From contig OX392529.1 of the NCBI GenBank assembly GCA_947623455.1, positions 2,480,001 to 2,544,000 of the forward strand: a stretch of DNA of 64,000 nucleotides, in the 5' to 3' direction. Positions 1-28,500 of this stretch are shown piece after piece. The stretch comes from Mimachlamys varia. Taxonomy: Eukaryota > Mollusca > Bivalvia > Pectinida > Pectinidae. The stretch's first letter is position 1, and each line of letters starts with the position of its first letter. A program made the translations under genes and the position numbers. Below the pieces are notes generated by a model. The model saw nothing but the letters and a program-made list of their open reading frames with translations. It made no database searches and had not been told where the DNA came from.

Positions 1-15488
<15,488 letters not shown>

Positions 15489-16214
15489 CACCATGTGACT
15501 CAGTGATAGAGTTCAGGGTTGTCTCCCTTGTAACATCACTGGTCACCTCCCCACACACGCCGGGATGGACTAACACCATCTTGAGTTTGGAGATATTCTC
15601 TGGTGGGGATCTACTTCAAAATTGTGCTGATCAGATGGTATCTCTGTATTTAGACTACTGTCTGGGACATTTGTCTACTAGACTTCCATTCCAAGTCCAT
15701 ATAAATATTATTACTGTAAATTTCTGTTAAGACAAGTATATTATAATATCGTGCTCTAGAGATTCCTGTGTATTACATACTTGTCTGAGAGTCATGCTGA
15801 CTTTTGGCGTGTCTAGACAGGCTTGAATGACACTAGACTTTCAGAAGACAAGACTGCTGTTACGATTTGTAGTGGTCAATAACCCTATCTTAGATTGAGG
15901 GTTTTGATAACATGCTGGCAGGACTGTTTCTAGTCAGACAATGATATTTGATCAGATATACAATCTACATTTATTAACTCCAAAACTGTTAATTGTATTC
16001 ATTATCTAACATGTGCCTGAGATTAAATGTGATGTTTATAAGGTATCTAAGCAGAGAACTACGGAGGTGTAGGCGTGAGTGTATATTTATGTTTGATATA
16101 AGCACTGGTAAGTATAACGATGATATGTGAAGTATTAACAGATCTGTACGATCAGCTTATTACACTAGGCCTGCTCTGTGGGCAATTTCATGACAAAGTG
16201 CTGCATATCACCAA
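15489..16214 (+). other. Probable 3' UTR and downstream spacer of GPR107/108
   Basis: Unique AT-rich sequence after the stop codon. An ATTAAA at about 16022-16027 could be a poly(A) signal, but this is weak. Two short open frames here (15485-15730 and 16120-16308) show no recognisable protein. Confidence 0.4.
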
Positions 16215-17130
16215 TACAGTGAAAGTTAATGATAGTATAAAATTAAGGGAAGATAATATTACAATGAGTGTTAAAGGCCCAATATACGTAACTTTCGGCA
16301 AAACTTGAAGTGAAAATCAAGCCAAATAACTTATTCTATTTATAGATTTAGTAAAGATTAAATGATATCAGCAATATTCAAGATGAATTCTTACGCAGTT
16401 AACGGTACAGAAGCAGTTGAAACTCAGTATTTGTAAACACGCATCCATTTTAAACCGTTTTCTAACTTCGGTTTGTTGTTGAAGTGGGCCCCACCTGAAT
16501 TATTTTGAATTCTTTGGATTTTTCTGCCCAGAATTTCATGTTAGTTACTACTCAGGTTTACTTCGTTTTAGGCTTATTATTGCATGGTTATCAACTGGAT
16601 ATTTTTTCAGAATTTTCCAGAATATCGAAAAATTTCCTGAAGTTACGTATATTGGGCCTTTAATGCCATTATGAAATTAAGAGGAGATGATATTACAATG
16701 AGAGATAATGACAGTATGAAATTACGGGGAGATAATATTACATTGAGTGTTAATGACAAATAATAAAGTTAAATCAAGGGGAGAAAATATTACAATGAGT
16801 TTTAATGACAAAATATAAAATCAGTGGAATATACTATTACAATGAGTGTTAATGACAGTATAAAATTAAGGGGAGATTTTATGACAATGAGTTTTAATGA
16901 CAATATAAAATTAAGGGGAAATAATATTACAATGAGTTAATGACATAAAATTAAGGGGAGATAATATTTACATTGAGATAGTGATGATATAAAATTAAGG
17001 GGAGATAATATTACAATGAGTGATAATGACATTATAAAAGTAAGGAGAGATAATACAATGAGTGTTAATATTAAATAATATTGCAGTAAGTGTTAGTGAT
17101 GTTTTAAAATTAAGGGGAGATAATAAGGTT
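16215..17130 (+). repeat. Degenerate tandem repeat of about 45 bp, split by a TTAA element
   Basis: Units contain TAAAATTAAGGGGAGATAAT, ATTACAATGAG and TGTTAATGACA. One unit lies before 16270 and about ten diverged units run from 16664 to 17130. The inserted element occupies 16275-16659. Confidence 0.75.
16271..16663. mobile_element. Small non-autonomous DNA element with TTAA target duplication
   Basis: Terminal inverted repeats AGGCCCAATATACGTAACTT (16275-16294) and its complement (16640-16659) bound 385 bp with no coding frame. TTAA flanks both ends (16271-16274, 16660-16663). The intact array unit reads GTGTTAATGACAG at the same place, so it acts as a paralogous empty site. TTAA duplication is typical of piggyBac-type transposition; the assignment is inference. 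Confidence 0.75.
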
Positions 17131-17284
17131 TTAAGGACTTTTATGTTAGCATGTGGTATACACTATGCTGGTATAATTATATTATGAAAATGGTTTTGTC
17201 TGGAGGAGAGAACAAACAAATTTAAAGTTATGTATTGTACATTGTGTGCTTAAGTACTAGGTATGTATTACTGTTTAATGTTAT

Positions 17285-18070
17285 TAACCAACCATCATCA
17301 GATGGTGTGCTTATAAATCAAAACACCCTGTGTCCGTGGTTCGTTGTCTGTCTGTCTGTCTGTCGTCCATCCCTATTTCTGGAGAAGAACTTGATGGATC
17401 ATTCTCAAACTTCATATGTAGGGTCGCTTTGGTTCCTAGTTTTGCATACTTCATTTTCGGACAAACTTGATAAACAATATGGCCGCAAGGCAACCATCTT
17501 GGATTTGTAAGTAATAGTTTGTTATCACTATTTCTTGAGAAGTACTGGGTTGATCATTTTCAAATTTTATTGATAGTTTCCCCTTGGTGCCTAGTTTTGC
17601 ATATTCCATTTTCGGACAAATCCATTAAACAATATGGCTGCCAGACGGCCATCTTTGAATTGTAGGTAATCGTTTGTTATTGCTATTTCTTGAGAAGTAC
17701 TGGATGGATCATTTTCAAATTTCTTTTGTCAGTTCCCCTTGGTGCCTTGTTTTGCACATTCCTTTTTTGGTCAAATCTGATTAACAATATGGCTGACAGA
17801 TGGCCATCTTGGATTTGTGAGTAATAGTTTGTTATCGCTATTTCTTGAGAAATACTGGATGGATTGTTCTCAAATTTCTTAGTTGTGCTGCATTGATTTT
17901 GGGACGTTTAAAAAAACCAAATGGCTGACATACAGCCATCTTGGATTTTGTTGATGAAAATTTGTTATTGTTATATTCTTGTGAAGTATTGAATGGATCT
18001 TCCCCCAATTGCATATGCAGGTTTCCCTTGGTCATAAATACAAGATGGATCTCTCTTAAAGTTTTGAATT
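17285..18070 (+). repeat. Pearl-like element remnant with a GTCT microsatellite and about five core units
   Basis: It starts near ACCAACCATCATCAGATGGT, has (GTCT)n at 17347-17366, then about five diverged units of about 150 bp carrying TATTTCTTGAGAAGTACTGG, TTTTGCAT, CATTTTCGGACAAA and AATATGGC, ending CCATCTTGGATTTG. The same family recurs at about 63060-63420. Short open frames inside it on both strands look like chance. Confidence 0.6.
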
Positions 18071-18429
18071 TTGGAACTTGTCAAAAAAACAAAACATCTG
18101 ATTAGACACCTTATTTCAACTGTTATTAATTTTCACAAGAAATACAAGTTCATAGCACTAGGATAAAATATATATTTAAATGAACGAAAAAAAATAGAAT
18201 TAAGATTAAATACATAAATGAAAGTTAAAATAAGAAGGTAAAAGATCCATCTTTCTAAGAATGAATGAAAAATCATCAATGGTGGGCGATAAGATCTGTC
18301 TGGGGTCTCTTGTAAGCAATGTGTGTTTTGGGTAATCATAAAGAATGGGAATGAGTTAGATGGTGATTATATTATGAGTTCTTGGTTATAAATGAGTTAA
18401 TAATTATGTATCATGTGTAGTATAAAGAG
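18071..18429. other. AT-rich spacer
   Basis: No gene, RNA or clear repeat recognised. Confidence 0.5.
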
Positions 18430-18720
18430 TCGGAGTTATGTACATGTGTGCGTTCGTTGTTTGAATGTGTTTGATTGTTGTATAAATAAGTTTGAGTAGC
18501 ATAAATTATTTTGAATGAGTTGTGTAAATGAGTTTGATGAAGGTGAATAAGTGTTTTTGATTGAGTTGTGTAAATGAGTTTGATGAAGGTGAATAAGTGT
18601 GTTTGATTGAGTTATGTAAATGAGTTTGATTGTTGTATAAATGTGTGCTATTATTGTATAAATGTGATTGAGTTATATAAATTATTTTGATGAAGTAGTT
18701 AGTATACTATATAGGTGAGT
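18430..18720 (+). repeat. Degenerate TTTGA/GTAAATGAG repeat cluster
   Basis: Imperfect copies of TTGATTGAGTTGTGTAAATG, AGTTTGATGAAGGTGAATAA and GTGTG, with period about 45 bp blurring into shorter units. Confidence 0.6.
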
Positions 18721-19039
18721 TAATGTTTTTGACATTAATTGGTATGGGACATGGAAACATCTCTACATTCCAAGGCGAAGGAACTCAAAGAAAGTACAAG
18801 ATATGGGTATAATTTCTAATCCAGTCACTAATCCTTTCATCTGGAAAAAAATCCAAATCCAGAAGAGGTAAGCTTTATTTTGCATTGAATGTTTAAAAAT
18901 TGTATTGTTGATATGGGTACTGTCTGTGTTATAAATGTGTGTATATAGAGGTAATGTATTGCTGCTTGATGGCATCAATGTTCACACCAACGCCATGCCA
19001 ATCTGATATCCTGTCAATTTGTGATGTGTGTAAGAGTTG

Positions 19040-19716
19040 TGTCCCTTCCGAGGCTTTACTGCTTGTATTACCAGACTTACTGAGGTGATTGAGACGAGCT
19101 ATGACTGGTGGGGTGATAGTTTCACTGATAGATCACGATGGTGGTGTTTTACTGTTAGTATTACCAGACTTACAGATGTGATTCAGACGAGCTATGACTG
19201 GTGGGGTGATAGTTTCACTGATAGATCACGATGGTGGTGTTTTACTGTTAGTATTACCAGACTTACAGATGTGATTGAGACGAGCTATGACTGGTGGGGT
19301 GATAGTTTCACTGATAGATCACGATGGTGGTGTTTTACTGTTAGTATTACCAGACTTACAGATGTGATTGAGACGAGCTATGACTGGTGGGGTGATAGTT
19401 TCACTGATAGATCACGATGGTGGTGTTTTACTGTTAGTATTACCAGACTTACAGATGTGATTGAGACAAGCTATGACTGGTGGGGTGATAGTTTCACTGA
19501 TAGATCACGATGGTGGTGTTTTACTGTTAGTGTTACCAGACTTACAGATGTGATTGAGACGAGCTATGACTGGTGGGGTGATAGTTTCACTGATAGATCA
19601 CGATGGTGGTGTTTTACTGTTAGTATTACCAGACTTACGGAGGTGATTGAGACGAGCTATGACTGGTGGGGTGATAGTTTCACTGATAGATCACGATGGT
19701 GGTGTTTTACTTACTA
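19040..19716 (+). repeat. 93-bp tandem array, seven copies, open on the plus strand
   Basis: The unit contains TTACTGTTAGTATTACCAGA, GATGTGATTGAGACGAGCTA, TGACTGGTGGGGTGATAGTT and TCACTGATAGATCACGATGG. Because 93 is divisible by three, a 226-codon frame runs through (19037-19717), reading a 31-residue repeat with DVIETSYDWWGDSFTDRSRW. No known domain is recognised and no splice context is evident, so I call it a repeat rather than a gene. Confidence 0.85.
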
Positions 19717-19912
19717 GATATGATGTATATCTAATTTGTGTCCGAGTTCAACTAAGCTTCACTCCACATACCCTCACAACTAGATCAATATCATATTTAG
19801 TTTATGACACACTCCATAATAAATTATGTTATCTGTACATAAAAGTAAAGTATCTATTTAACATGTGGTATTGTTTTGTTGTTTGTTTTCATTAAATTAC
19901 AGCCAGTGTACT
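19717..19912. other. AT-rich spacer between arrays
   Basis: Unique sequence; no feature recognised. Confidence 0.5.
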
Positions 19913-21636
19913 TTTGTTGTTTACAAGGCACTACCACCTGTGTGTTGTTAACGAGGTACTACGGCCGGTGTGTCGTTAACGAGGTACTACGACCAGTGTG
20001 TTGTTAACAAGGTACTATCGCCTGTGTGTCGTTAAAGAGGTACTATCGCCTGTGTGTCGTTAACGAGGTACTACGGCCGGTGTGTCGTTAACGAGGTACT
20101 ATCGCCTGTGTGTCGTTAACGAGGTACTACGGCCAGTGTGTCGTTAACGAGGTACTATCGCCTGTGTGTCGTTAACGAGGTACTACGGCCGGTGTAACGT
20201 TAACGAGGTACTACGGCCAGTGTGTTGTTAACAAGGTACTACGGCCGGTGTGTTGTTAACAAGGTACTACGGCTGGTGTGTCGTTAACGAGGTACTACGG
20301 CCAGTGTGTTGTTAACAAGGTACTACCGCCTGTGTGCTGTTTACAAGGCACTACCATCTGTGTGTTGTTAACAAGGTACTACGGCCGGTGTGTCGTTAAC
20401 GAGGTACTATCGCCTGTGTGTCGTTAACGAGGTACTACGGCCGTTGTGTCGTTAACGAGGTACTACGGCCGGTGTGTCGTTTACAAGGCACTACGGCCGG
20501 TGTGTCGTTAACGAGGTACTACGGCCGGTGTGTCGTTAACGAGTTACTACGGCCGGTGTGTCGTTAACGATGTACTACAGCCAGTGTGTCGTTAATGAGG
20601 TACTACGGCCAGTGTGTCGTTAAAGAGGTACTACGGCCGGTGTGTCGTTAATGAGGTACTACGGCCGGTGTGTCGTTAACGATGTACTACGGCCGGTGTG
20701 TCGTTAAAGAGGTACTACGGCCGGTGTGTCGTTAATGAGGTACTACGGCCGGTGTGTCGTTAACAAGGTACTACCGCCGGTGTGTCGTTAATGAGGTACT
20801 ACGGCCAGTGTGTCGTTAAAGAGGTACTACGGCCGGTGTGTCGTTAACGATGTACTACAGCCGGTGTGTTGCTAATGAGGTACTATCGCCTGTGTGTCGT
20901 TAACGAGGTACTACGGCCGGTGTGTCGTTAACGAGGTACTACCGCCTGTGTGTCTTTAACGAGGTACTACGGCCGGTGTGTCGTTAACGAGGTACTACGA
21001 CCAGTGTGTCGTTAACGAGGTACTACGGCCGGTGTGTAGTTAACGAGGTACTACGGCCGGTGTGTTGTTAATGAGGTACTACCGCCTGTGTGTTGTTAAT
21101 GAGGTACTACGACCAGTGTGTCGTTAACGAGGTACTACCGCATGTGTGTTGTTTACAAGGCACTACCGCCTGTGTGTCGTTAATGAGGTACTACCGCCTG
21201 TGTGTCGTAAACGAGGTACTACGGCCGGTGTGTCGTTAACGAGGTACTACGGCCGGTGTGTTCTTAACAAGGTAAAACAACCGGTGTGTCATTAACGAGG
21301 TACTATGGCCGGTGTGTAGTTAACGAGGTACTACGGCCGGTGTGTTGTTAATGAGGTACTACCGCCTGTGTGTTGTTAATGAGGTACTACCGCCTGTGCG
21401 TCGTTAACAAGGTACTACGGCCGGTGTGTTGTTAACGAGGTACTACTGCTGGTGTGTTGTTAACGGGGTAATACGGCCAGTGTGTCGTTAACAGGGTACT
21501 ACGGCCGGTGTGTTGTTAACGAGGTACTACAGCCGGTGTGTCGTTAACGAGGTACTACGGCTTGTGTGTTGTTAACGAGGTACTACCGCCGGTGTGTTGT
21601 TAACGAGGTACTAGGGCCGTTGTGTTGTTAACGAGG
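19913..21636 (+). repeat. 28-bp tandem array (about 60 copies)
   Basis: The consensus unit is GTGTGTCGTTAACGAGGTAC followed by TACGGCCG. Common variants are ATCGCCT, ACCGCCT and ACGACCA, and GTTAACAAGG or GTTAATGAGG. It lies between genes and passes directly into the next array. Confidence 0.93.
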
Positions 21637-24175
21637 AGTGAAACGTAACGATACAGAACCGTTACTTAGTGAAACGTAACGGTACAGAACCGTTACTTAG
21701 TGAAACGTAACGATACAGAACCGTCCGTTACTTAATAAAACGTAACGGTACAGAACCGTTACTTAGTGAAACGTAACGATACAGAACCGTCTGTACTTAG
21801 TGAAACGTAACGATACAGAACCGTTACTTAATGAAACGTAACGATACAGAACCGTCCGTTACTTAATAAAACGTAACGGTACAGAACCGTTACTTAGTGA
21901 AACGTAACGATACAGAACCGTCCGTTACTTAATAAAACGTAACGGTACAGAACCGTTATTTAGTGAAACGTAACGATACAGAACCGTCTGTACTTAGTGA
22001 AACGTAACGGTACAGAACCGTCCGTTACTTATTAAAACGTTACGGTACAGAACCGTCCGTTACTTAGTGAAACGTAACGATACAGAACCGTCTATACTTA
22101 GTGAAACGTAACGGTACAGAACCGTCCGTTACTTAGTAAAACGTAACGGTACAGAACCGTCCGTTACTTAGTAAAATGTAACGGTACAGAACCGTCCGTT
22201 ACTTAGTAAAACGTAACAGACAGAACCGTCTGTACTTAGTGAAACGTAACGGTACAGAACCGTCTGTTACTTAGTAAAACGTAACGGTACAGAACCGTTA
22301 CTTAGTGAAACGTAACGATACAGAACCGTCTGTACTTAGTGAAACCTAACGGTACAGAACCGTCCGTTACTTAGTAAAACGTAACGGTACAGAACCGTTA
22401 CTTAGTGAAACGTAACGATACAGAACCGTCCGTTACTTAGTAAAACGTAACGCTACAGAACCGTTACTTAATAAAACGTAGCGGTACAGAACCGTCTGTA
22501 CTTAGTGAAACGTAACGATACAGAACCGTCCGTTACTTAGTAAAACGTAACGGTACAGAACCGTCTGTACTTAGTGAAACGTAACGGTACAGAACCGTTA
22601 CTTAATAAAACGTAACGATACAGAACCGTTACTTAGTAAAACGTAACGATACAGAACCGTCCGTTACTTAGTAAAACGTAACGGTACAGAACCGCCTGTA
22701 CTTAGTGAAACGTAACGATACAGAACCGTCTGTACTTAGTGAAACGTAACGGTACAGAACCGTCTGTACTTAGTGAAACGTAACGGTACAGAACCGTCCG
22801 TTACTTAGTAAAACGTAACGGTACAGAACCGTCTGTACTTAGTGAAACGTAACGTATAGAACCGTCCGTTACTTAATAAAACGTAACGGTACAGAACCGT
22901 CCGTTACTTAGTAAAACGTAACGGTACAGAACCGTCTGTACTTAGTGAAACGTAACGGTACAGAACCGTCCGTTACTTAGTAAAACGTAACGGTACAGAA
23001 CTGTCTGTACTTAGTGAAACGTAACGGTACAGAACCGTCCGTTACTTAGTAAAACGTAACGGTACAGAACCGTCTGTACTTAGTGAAACGTAACGGTACA
23101 GAACCGTCCGTTACTTAGTAAAACGTAACGGTACAGAACCGTCTGTACTTAGTGAAACGTAACGGTAGAGAACCGTCCGTTACTTAGTAAAACGTAACGG
23201 TACAGAACCGTCTGTTACTTAGTAAAACGTAACGGTACAGAACCGCTTCTTAGTGGAAAAATAACGGTACAGAACCGTCCGTTACTTAGTAAAACGTAAC
23301 GGTACAGAACCGTCTGTACTTAGTAAAACGTAACGGTACAGAACCATTACTTAGTGAAACGTAACGATACAGAACCGTCTGTACTTAGTGAAACGTAACG
23401 GTACAGAACCGTTACTTAGTGAAACGTAACGATACAGAACCGTCTGTACTTAGTGAAATGTAACGATACAGAACCGTCTGTACTTAGTAAAACGTAACGG
23501 TACAGAACCGTTACTTAGTGAAACGTAACGATACAGAACCGTTACTTAGTGAAACGTAACGGTACAGAACCGTCCGTTACTTAGTGAAACGTAACGGTAC
23601 AGAACCGTTACTTAGTGGAAAAATAACGGTACAGAACCGTCCGTTACTTAGTGAAACGTAACGGTACAGAACCGTTACTTAGTGGAAAAATAACGGTACA
23701 GAACCGTCCGTTACTTAGTGAAACGTAACGGTACAGAACCGTTACTTAGTGAAACGTAACGATACAGAACCGTCTGTACTTAGTGAAACGTAACGGTACA
23801 GAACCGTCCGTTACTTAGTGAAACGTAACGGTACAGAACCGTTACTTAGTGGAAAAATAACGGTACAGAACCGTCCGTTACTTAGTGAAACGTAACGGTA
23901 CAGAACCGTTACTTAGTGAAACGTAACGGTACAGAACCGTCCGTTACTTAGTGAAACGTAACGGTACAGAACCGTTACTTAGTGGAAAAATAACGGTACA
24001 GAACCGTCCGTTACTTAGTGAAACGTAACGGTACAGAACCGTTACTTAGTGGAAAAATAACGATACAGAACCGTCTGTACTTAGTGAAACGTAACGGTAC
24101 AGAACCGTTACTTAGTGAAACGTAACGATACAGAACCGCTACTTAATGAAACGTACCGGTATAGACCGTAACAGA
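21637..24175 (+). repeat. 31/35-bp tandem array of hairpin-forming units (about 75 copies)
   Basis: Units alternate between forms with CAGAACCGTTACTTAGTGAA and CAGAACCGTCCGTTACTTAG, each joined to ACGTAACGGTA or ACGTAACGATA. In the first form GTAACGGT-ACAGA-ACCGTTAC is a perfect 8-bp stem with a 5-base loop. The last units decay near 24140-24175. Confidence 0.92.
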
Positions 24176-24585
24176 GTGGATATTATATATCTAGAGTTTT
24201 GACCCTTTTGTAGCCTCGACCACATGTTTGGTGAATAGGTTGAACATCAGTGGTTTCTTGTTCAAAAGCATGTATACATTGCATAACAGTTTTTAATCCG
24301 ATATGAAATTTTAAAAAGACATATGGAAGAAACGGTACAGACATAGTATGGATTCTCCAAAGCGTGTATTTATTTGGGCTGGAAAACCAGTTTGGGAGAT
24401 TATCACGCTACTTTTAAGTCGGCTGTTGTTTAATAAGAACGATTAAAATGTTGTATAAATGGGAAATTTCAAAAACGGGTTCCGTTCTGGGGAAAATCCA
24501 GAATTTCTCGATCCGTAACGGTACAGACATTAAAAGCCATGGACACTGATTTGTTGCTATCTTTGAATAATTTCAAAACATTTTT
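24176..24585. other. Spacer with a stray copy of the preceding repeat
   Basis: Mostly unique; CCGTAACGGTACAGACATTA at about 24512 echoes the preceding hairpin array. No gene seen. Confidence 0.5.
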
Positions 24586-25446
24586 AGCTCACCTGGCCCG
24601 AAGGGCCAAGTGAGCTTATGTGATGGTGCAGCGTCCGTCGTCCGTCCGTCAGCCGTCCTGCGAACCTTCGAACGACTTCTTCTGAAATACCAAAAGCCCT
24701 GGAAGCATGATATTTGGCTGAAAGGTTCCTTGGATGAAGCCCGACAAAGTTTGCGAAAAGAAATGACCTTGACCTATATTCAAGGTCACAGGGGTCAAAT
24801 CTGTTAAAACCTTCAAACGACTTTTTCTGAAATACCAAAAGCCCTAGACGCATGACATTTGGCTGAAATGTTTCTTGGATGAAGTCCGACAAAGTCTACG
24901 AAAAGAAATGACCTTGACCTATATTCAAGGTCATAGGAGTCAAATCTGTTGAAACCTTTAAACGACTTCTTCTGAAATACCAAAAGCCCTAGAAGCATGA
25001 TATTTGGCTGAAAGGTTACTTGGATGAAGCCCAACAAAGTTTGTGAAAAGAAATGACCTCGACCTATATTCAAGGTCACAGGGGTCAAATCTGTTAAAAC
25101 CTTCAAATGACTTCTTCTGAAATACCAAAAGCCCTTGAAGTATGATATTTGGCTGAAAGGTTCCTTGGATGACGCCCGACAAAGTCTACGAAAAGAAATG
25201 ACCTTGATCTTTATTTGCCTAGAGACATGATATTTGGCTGGTAGGGTCCTGGGATGAAGCCAAACAAAATTTGAAAATGAAAATGATGTTGTCTTATAAG
25301 GTCACAGAGGTAAAATATGTTTAAATTTTAAGATGTTCTTCTAAATGTCTTACATTAAAAGATTTTAAGGGACTTTAGGGTTACACTATAATATAAGTCT
25401 GAAATTGATACCAGGTGAGCGATGCAGGCCCATTGGGCCTCTTGTT
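24586..25446 (+). mobile_element. Pearl-like non-autonomous element, copy 1
   Basis: The left end AGCTCACCTGGCCCGAAGGG contains a hairpin (GGCCC-GAA-GGGCC) and is followed by CGTC/CCGT microsatellite. Four or so core units of about 145 bp follow, with ACGACTTCTTCTGAAATACC, GATATTTGGCTGAAAGG and AAATGACCTTGACCTATATT. The right end is CCAGGTGAGC, then a second hairpin (AGGCCC-ATT-GGGCCT) and CTTGTT. CTCACCTGG and CCAGGTGAG are subterminal inverted repeats. The architecture resembles bivalve pearl elements, which have been linked to Helentron-type rolling-circle transposons; that link is from memory. Open frames inside are not protein-like. Confidence 0.8.
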
Positions 25447-26049
25447 TTATATAGGCCTAGTTTAACATTTTTTAAATGTTCTATCATTTAACACATTTAA
25501 CATCCTTTTTATGTTGATTCATACAAAATACGGTCGTGCATGTGATATTTTTTTTGACTTTTTTTGCCTCGGACAGAAATTGTCCCTAAGTTGGAGAATT
25601 AAATTATCCATATACCTTTACCCATTGTCAAAATTAAAGGTGGTTCAATGAATAAGAGATGACGTGACACACACACACATGCTGCACCTTTTGAATTTAG
25701 TAATAAACTTCACCATACAGCTGTTTCGTCCTTATGGCACTCGTCAGTGATGCTAGGGGCCAAAAGATGGGAATCCACAATTTCTAAACTAATGTAGAAG
25801 CAGAAGGGTCAGGTGCTTAAAACCTTTTAAAACCTATATAATAACACTTCTCCCGAATACAAGGTAGTGATACATGACCGTTAGTTAGGTCTCTTGTTCT
25901 AATACTGCTCGAACGACATAATAACACACAGGGAAAGCGTAGGGGTAGCCCGCCTGACTTTTTTATGAGTGTTCGATAAAATTTACTTAAGCAATAAAAA
26001 AGTGAAGGCTGTTAGATTTTATCGATAGCAGACCCGGAAGTTTCTTACA
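25447..26049. other. Intergenic spacer
   Basis: No gene or array recognised; a short (CA)n lies at about 25670-25679. Confidence 0.5.
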
Positions 26050-28500
26050 TGGCTGGTAAGACGAGATAACCTATATATATATATATGGGTCATCCTGTAG
26101 GTGTAATACCTGTGTAAAGATCTATTGATTCTAGACAGAAACCTCTGGTAGGACGAGATAACCTACGGGTCATCTTGTAGCTGTAGATCTACTGATTACA
26201 GACAGAAACCTGTGGTAGGACGAGATAACCTACGGGTCATCTTGTAGCTGTAGATCTATTGATTACAGACAGAAACCTGTGGTAGGACGAGATAACCTAC
26301 GGGTCATCTTGTAGCTGTAGATCTATTGATTACAGACAGAAACCTCTGGTAGGACGAGATAACCTACGGGTCATCTTGTAGGTGTAGATCTATTGATTAC
26401 AGACAGAAACCTGTGGTAGGACGAGATACCCTACGGGTCATCTTGTAGCTGTAGATCTATTGATTACAGACAGAAACCTGTGGTAGGACGAGATAACCTA
26501 CGGGTCATCTTGTAGCTGTAGATTTATTGATTACAGAAACCTGTGGTAGGACGAGATAACCTACGGGTCATCTTGTAGCTGTAGATCTACTGATTACAGA
26601 CAGAAACCTCTGGTAGGACGAGATAACCTACGGGTCATCTTGTAGGTGTAGATCTATTGATTACAGACGGAAACCTCTGGTAGGACGAGATAACCTACGG
26701 GCCATTTTGTAGGTGTAGATCTATTGATTACAGACAGAAACCTCTGGAAGGACGAGATACCCTATGGGTCATCTTGTAGCTGTATATCTATTGATTACAG
26801 ACAGAAACCTGTGGTAGGACGAGATACCCTACGGGTCATCTTGTAGCTGTAGATCTATTGATTACAGACAGAAACCTGTGGTAGGATGAGATAACCTTCG
26901 TGTCATCTTGTAGGTATAGATCTATTGATTACAGACAGAAACATGTGGTAGGACGAGATAACCTACGGGTCATCTTGTAGCTGTAGATCTATTGATTACA
27001 GACAGTAACCTGTGGTAGGACGAGATAACCTACGGGTCATCTTGTAGCTGTAGATCTATTGATTACAGACAGAAACCTGTGGTAGGACGAGATACCCTAC
27101 GGGTCATCTTGTAGCTGTAGATCTATTGATTACAGACAGAAACCTGTGGTAGGACGAGATAACCTACGGGTCATCTTGTAACTGTAGATCTATTGATTAC
27201 AGACAGAAACCTGTGGTAGGACGAGATAACCTACGGGTCATCTTGTAGGTGTAGATCTATTGATTACAGACCGAAACCTGTGGTAGGACGAGATAACCTA
27301 CGGGTCATCTTGTAGCTGTAGATCTATTGAATACAGAAACCTCTGGTAGGACGAGATAACCTACGGGTCATCTTGTAGGTGTAGATCTATTGATTACAGA
27401 CAGAAACCTGTGGTAGGACGAGATAACCTACGGGTCATCTTGTAGCTGTAGATCTATTGATTACAGACAGAAACCTGTGGTAGGACGAGATAACCTACGG
27501 GTCATCTTGTAGCTGTAGATCTATTGATTACAGACAGAAACCTCTGGTAGGACGAGATAACCTACGGGTCATCTTGTAACTGTAGATCTATTGATTACAG
27601 ACAGAAACCTCTGGTAGAATGAGATAACCTAAGGGTCATCTTGTAACTGTAGATCTATTGATTACAGACAGAAATCTCTGGTAGGACGAGATAACCTACG
27701 GGTCATCTTGTAGGTGTAGATCTATTGATTACAAACAGAAACCTGTGGTAGGACGAGATAACCTACGGGTCATCTTGTAGGTGTAGATCTATTGATTACA
27801 GAAACCTCTGGTAGGACGAGATAACCTACGGGTCATCTTGTAACTGTAGATCTATTGGTTACAGACAGAAACCTGTGGTAGGACGAGATAACCTACGGGT
27901 CATGATGTAGGTGTAGATCTATTGATTACAGACAGAAACCTGTGGTAGGATGAGATAACCTACGGGTCATCTTGTAACTGTAGATCTATTGATTACAGAA
28001 ACCTGTGGTAGGACGAGATAACCTACGGGTCATCTTGTAGCTGTAGATCTATTGATTACAGACAGAAACCTCTGGTAGGACGAGATAACCTACGTGTCAT
28101 CTTGTAGCTGTAGATGTGTTGATTACAGAAACCTGTGGTAGGACGAGATAACCTACGTATCATCTTGTAGGTGTAGATCTATTGATTACAGACAGAAACC
28201 TCTGGTAGGACGAGATAACCTACGTGTCATTTTGTAGCTGTAGGTCTATTGATTACAGACAGAAACCTGTGGTAGGACGAGATAAACTACGGGTCATCTT
28301 GTAGCTGTAGATCTATTGATTACAGACAGAATCCTCTGGTAAGACGAGATAACCTATGGGTCATCTTGTAGCTGTAGGTCTATTGATTACAGACAGAAAC
28401 CTGTGGTAAGACGAGATAAACTACGGGTCATCTTGTAGCTGTAGATCTATTGATTACAGACAGAATCCTCTGGTAAGACGAGATAACCTATGGGTCGTTT
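26050..28500 (+). repeat. 67-bp tandem array (about 36 copies)
   Basis: The unit holds GTAGGACGAGATAACCTACG, GGTCATCTTGTAGCTGTAGA, TCTATTGATTACAGACAGAA and ACCTGTG. GTAGG and CCTAC inside the unit can pair. Some units lack the CAGA before GAAACC (61-63 bp). Intergenic. Confidence 0.93.

Noticed and set aside
24584..25182. Overlapping frames with SAKYHASRAFGISEEVV repeats
   Set aside because: Read antisense through the core units of the pearl-like element.
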